From: an uncultured Ruminococcus sp.
Lineage (GTDB): Bacteria > Bacillota_A > Clostridia > RUG12999
Direction of reading: 5' to 3'
Assembly: GCA_902783995.1 (NCBI GenBank)
Contig: CACZTG010000033.1
Location: forward strand, 1 to 6,897
Length of the DNA: 6,897 bases
Shown here: piece after piece, positions 4,430-6,897 of the stretch
How positions within the stretch are numbered: the first letter of the stretch is position 1
Layout: each line of letters begins with the position of its first letter
The notes under the pieces: model-generated
The model's input: only the letters and a program-made list of their open reading frames with translations
Database searches by the model: none
What the model was told of the DNA's origin: nothing
Position numbers and translations under genes: made by a program

Positions 4430-5104
4430 TCACTTTAATAAATCAAGCACCTGCAATTCCCGCAAATGCGCAATCAATTCGTTCATGCTTGTATAATTGA
4501 ATTTTCTGATTATTCTTGACGCCAGCACCTTTATTGTGCCGAGCGAAACAAATCTCTCTTTTGCAATTTCCTTATACGATTTGCCCGCATATATAGCTTT
4601 CAGAACCTCAAGCTCCGACACCGAAAGCCTCGTCATTATCTCTATTGTATACAGAATAGAGCCCTGACTTTTTTTAATGTCCTTTGCCTTTTTTGCCAAG
4701 GTATTCGCAATATCGGAGCTGACACTGTTATTGCCGGAATACGAATCCTTTATTTTTTTATAAATAAGATCAAACGGCTGTTCCTTTAAGATATAGTCGC
4801 TCGCGCCCAAAGCAAATGCATTAAAAATATAGTCATCATTATCGTGACTGCTTATTATCAATATTTTAAGCTCCGGCGCAAATTCTTTAAGCTCCGGAAT
4901 AATATCAAGACCTGCAAAATCCGTTTCAAGCTGTATGTCAAGAAGCAACACATCCGGAGCATTTTTTCTGATGCTTTCCAAACATTCGGAAGCACTGCTG
5001 CTTTCACTTACAAGCTCCAGCTCTTCATACTTTTTAAGACCCGTCTTAAACAGAAATCTGACGTGCTCCGCATCATCGCAAATTGACCATTTTATTCTTT
5101 CCAT
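4430..5104 (-). CDS. NarL/FixJ-type response regulator (REC + LuxR-type HTH)
   Basis: This 224-residue cytoplasmic regulator should be phosphorylated by the upstream kinase and act on DNA. The receiver domain (about 1-120) has the acidic pair D10-D11, the phospho-acceptor aspartate D56 in VLLLDIQ, the switch serine in ILIISSHDND (S85/S86) and the conserved lysine K107 in YILKEQP. The C-terminal LuxR/GerE-type helix-turn-helix spans about 158-204: LSVSELEVLKAIYAGKSYKE, then IAKERFVSLGTIKVLASRII. The ATG at 5104 has GGGAGG (5110-5115) five bases upstream and overlaps the kinase stop by 13 bases, a typical two-component arrangement. The TGA at 4430 is followed closely by the RBS of the small third ORF. 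The target genes are unknown; ACCGTAC repeats at the operon promoter are candidates. Confidence 0.95.
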   Translation of the reverse strand: MERIKWSICDDAEHVRFLFKTGLKKYEELELVSESSSASECLESIRKNAPDVLLLDIQLETDFAGLDIIPELKEFAPELKILIISSHDNDDYIFNAFALGASDYILKEQPFDLIYKKIKDSYSGNNSVSSDIANTLAKKAKDIKKSQGSILYTIEIMTRLSVSELEVLKAIYAGKSYKEIAKERFVSLGTIKVLASRIIRKFNYTSMNELIAHLRELQVLDLLK

Positions 5105-6600
5105 AAATGCCTCCCTTGTCTTAAACAGGGTAAAATCACAGTGAATTCCGCATATTTGCCGACAGCGCTGTCAACATAAATGTAGCCTTTATGCATCCGT
5201 ACTCCTATATCTACCGTTCTCAAACCCACTCCGCAGTATTTTTGTCTTTCATTTGTCGAATAAAACATTTTAAAAATATTTTTGAAATCCGATTTATCTA
5301 TACCAACACCGTTGTCTCTTACCGTTACGATTATATATTCTTCCTCATTCCACATTTTTATATCAAGCTTCGCGGTATAATCCTTTTGCTGCATTTTCTT
5401 ATTCATTGCCGTAACCGCATTGTTGATAAGATTCAGGAATATCTCGGTAATTATTTGCCTGTCGCCGTAAACATACGCGTTATCCTGCTCATATTTTACG
5501 TCGCATGTAATATTTTTATTGATTTCCGACTTTTTCAGCGCTTCCTCAACACATTCGGTAAGATCAACATTTTCAAAATTGACCTTCCGTGCATTTAAAA
5601 CTCCCGAAAGCCTGTCGATGTGCTCTATCCTTTCCTGCGAAAGCTTTTTAAGCATCTGCACACAATCTTCCAGCGTATCATGTTCCCCGTTTTTATCCGC
5701 TTCTTCTATTAAATCGGCTATTTTATTCACACTGTTGAATGCGTTTTTATATGTGTGCAGGTACATCGAAAAATTGTTGTTTACCAGAATTTGATCCCTT
5801 ACGGGCTTATTGGCTCCTTTTAAATACACCGCTTCAAGCGGTTTATAATAGAAGGTCATGACCGATATTACAAGTAAGGTCATAAACATTATTATTGGAC
5901 TCGTTACATTGTTTTCATACTCACTTTGAATTATCGGGAACCTGCGCAGGTCAAGGTTATGGAAATTGAGATCCTTCGCCATGCCGTTGATTATAAAAGC
6001 GTACACGCAAAGGGACATTACCAACTGGCATAAAACTATCAGTAAAATATATTTGCGTTTAAAGCTCAGATTGCTGTCAACAGCTTTTTTTATAAGAATA
6101 CACGGTATAAAAAAGAAGTAGAACAGTACTGCCGCTTCGCTGATCTTCGGCAGCGTGTCCGCCAACCCTTTGATAAAAGCCGCGTTTGTACCCTGTTCAT
6201 ACATCATTCTGTTAAGCTCTAATGAAAAATATGAGCTGTTTATTATGAAAAACGCAAAAATAATAATGACATGAACCCCATCCTTAATTATGCTCTTTTT
6301 CATATCCAATATATGATACATAAGGAAAATGCCTATCATATACATTGACAGACAAAGATAAAAAAAATCCGATATCCTGAAAATGGATATTGATGCCCTG
6401 TACATCATCTGGTACAGCCTGTAATCGTATTTGCCTGTGTATGTGTAGTTGCCTATTTTCGACACATATATTACTGCAAGAAGCATTAAAAACGCAATGC
6501 TGACAAAACATATCGCAAACGCGTAGCTTATTTTATTCTTACGGTTAAGCAGCGCATAAATCAAGCCGATAACAACTATGGCAGCCGTATATACCAGCAT
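5092..6600 (-). CDS. Multi-pass membrane sensor histidine kinase
   Basis: ATG at 6600 with AAGGAG (6609-6614, spacer 8) gives 502 residues; an upstream in-frame ATG at 6669 lies within the promoter -35 and is rejected. The N-terminal half has about seven hydrophobic segments (roughly residues 2-18, 23-47, 75-97, 109-127, 153-172, 183-205, 233-252), pointing to a membrane sensor without a large extracellular domain. The dimerisation helix holds the likely phospho-histidine H282 in YLHTYKNAF. The ATPase domain shows the N box LNLINNAVTAM, the G1 box DNGVGID (429-435), an F-box-like IFKMFYST, and the G2 box GVGLRTV (457-463). H282 is followed by T rather than the usual E/D. The ligand is unknown. 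The stop overlaps the response-regulator start, so the two are coupled. Confidence 0.93.
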   Translation of the reverse strand: MLVYTAAIVVIGLIYALLNRKNKISYAFAICFVSIAFLMLLAVIYVSKIGNYTYTGKYDYRLYQMMYRASISIFRISDFFYLCLSMYMIGIFLMYHILDMKKSIIKDGVHVIIIFAFFIINSSYFSLELNRMMYEQGTNAAFIKGLADTLPKISEAAVLFYFFFIPCILIKKAVDSNLSFKRKYILLIVLCQLVMSLCVYAFIINGMAKDLNFHNLDLRRFPIIQSEYENNVTSPIIMFMTLLVISVMTFYYKPLEAVYLKGANKPVRDQILVNNNFSMYLHTYKNAFNSVNKIADLIEEADKNGEHDTLEDCVQMLKKLSQERIEHIDRLSGVLNARKVNFENVDLTECVEEALKKSEINKNITCDVKYEQDNAYVYGDRQIITEIFLNLINNAVTAMNKKMQQKDYTAKLDIKMWNEEEYIIVTVRDNGVGIDKSDFKNIFKMFYSTNERQKYCGVGLRTVDIGVRMHKGYIYVDSAVGKYAEFTVILPCLRQGRHLWKE

Positions 6601-6623
6601 CAGATCATCTCCTTGTAAGTGTT

Positions 6624-6707
6624 TGTACCGTACACTGACATTATAACACAGCCACCGTACCGCTGTCAACCTTAAACATATCCGTCCGTTAAACCTCTAC
6701 CGTACAC
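6624..6707. promoter_or_regulatory. Three ACCGTAC repeats at the kinase promoter, candidate operators
   Basis: ACCGTAC occurs at 6627-6633 (near the predicted transcription start), 6654-6660 (between -35 and -10) and 6699-6705 (upstream). The first and third share ten bases, TACCGTACAC. The first is also a dyad, TGTAC-C-GTACA (6624-6634). The positions suit repression or autoregulation by the linked regulator, which is inference. Confidence 0.5.
6640..6669 (-). promoter_or_regulatory. Consensus sigma-A promoter of the two-component operon
   Basis: The minus strand has perfect TTGACA (6664-6669) and perfect TATAAT (6640-6645) with an 18-base spacer, about 25 bases upstream of the kinase RBS. 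Such a strong core promoter usually needs repression; three ACCGTAC repeats in and around it are obvious candidate operators. Confidence 0.88.
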
Positions 6708-6764
6708 ACGTACCCCGGCGAGATTTAAATGACGGAATATATCTTCGTTTCTCCGCCTCTGCCA

Positions 6765-6789
6765 AGCCTGATGACTTTGTCATCAGGCT
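6765..6789. repeat. 11-bp perfect hairpin with three-base loop
   Basis: AGCCTGATGAC (6765-6775), TTT, GTCATCAGGCT (6779-6789). It is the first of several hairpins placed head to tail upstream of the kinase operon. There is no T-tract on either strand, so it is probably not a simple terminator. Confidence 0.8.
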
Positions 6790-6791
6790 GA

Positions 6792-6823
6792 GGCTGTTTA
6801 AAAAACATAGTTTTTAAACAGCC
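6792..6823. repeat. 13-bp perfect hairpin with six-base loop
   Basis: GGCTGTTTAAAAA (6792-6804), ACATAG, TTTTTAAACAGCC (6811-6823). It begins three bases after the previous hairpin and is followed by a small CCCCT/AGGGG stem (6822-6836). The GGCTGTTTAAA-type end is reminiscent of terminal inverted repeats of small transposable elements, without proof. Confidence 0.8.
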
Positions 6824-6874
6824 CCTTACTTAGGGGATAGGAAAAAAAGATTCAGAACGGACAAACTGAGCTGA

Positions 6875-6897
6875 GAAAGCTCACATAGTGGGCTTTC
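6875..6897. repeat. 10-bp hairpin at the window edge, possibly a terminator
   Basis: GAAAGCTCAC (6875-6884), ATA, GTGGGCTTTC (6888-6897) pair fully with one T-G wobble. The window ends at the stem, so a following T-tract cannot be checked. It could end a gene lying to the right, or belong to the hairpin cluster. A competing GAGCT/AGCTC stem (6868-6882) overlaps it. Confidence 0.6.

Noticed and set aside
6601..6669. Longer start of the histidine kinase at ATG 6669
   Set aside because: That ATG lies in the -35 region of a perfect promoter and has no RBS; ATG 6600 has AAGGAG at an 8-base spacing and begins directly with the first membrane helix.
1..6897. CRISPR array, tRNA, rRNA or riboswitch
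   Set aside because: No regularly spaced repeats of CRISPR type, no tRNA cloverleaf or rRNA-like stretch, and no recognisable riboswitch core were seen on either strand.

Overview
The window looks like an accessory insertion in the chromosome of a low-GC, spore-forming Firmicute, most likely a Clostridia gut-type lineage. This rests on the HrcA/CIRCE heat-shock operon, an alpha/beta-type SASP gene start with a sigma-G-like promoter, strong AGGAGG-type ribosome sites and A+T-rich spacers. The exact genus cannot be read from the sequence.

Left part (1-1690, minus strand): the class I heat-shock operon hrcA-grpE, with the start codon of the next gene (dnaK expected) exactly at the window edge. 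A perfect CIRCE operator overlaps the promoter. Genes overlap or nearly abut, and grpE uses a TTG start behind a strong Shine-Dalgarno inside the end of hrcA.

Middle part (1690-4200): a mosaic of intact and broken pieces. A SASP gene with a sigma-G-like promoter and good RBS is cut after about 28 codons. It is followed by about 315 bases without a credible gene that hold a short palindrome and a very strong GC-rich hairpin. Next comes an intact minus-strand AAA_14/DUF4143 ATPase, flanked by an exact 20-base direct repeat. The right-hand repeat copy forms half of a perfect 14-bp palindrome over the ATPase promoter. Then, on the plus strand, come the C-terminal remnant of a larger protein (possibly a type I restriction specificity subunit) and a frameshifted ribbon-helix-helix regulator, closed by a clear intrinsic terminator and a spaced 21-base direct repeat.

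Right part (4200-6897, minus strand): a two-component operon with a consensus sigma-A promoter. It encodes a seven-TM histidine kinase, an overlapping NarL/LuxR-type response regulator, and a small third ORF with an excellent RBS whose 3' part runs into the repeat region. Three ACCGTAC copies sit around the promoter and are candidate operators. Upstream lies a cluster of back-to-back hairpins running to the window end.

No complete known defence or biosynthetic system is visible. The most interesting signals are the direct-repeat-bounded ATPase cassette with its palindrome, the truncated SASP gene that marks an insertion or deletion junction, and the kinase promoter repeats.
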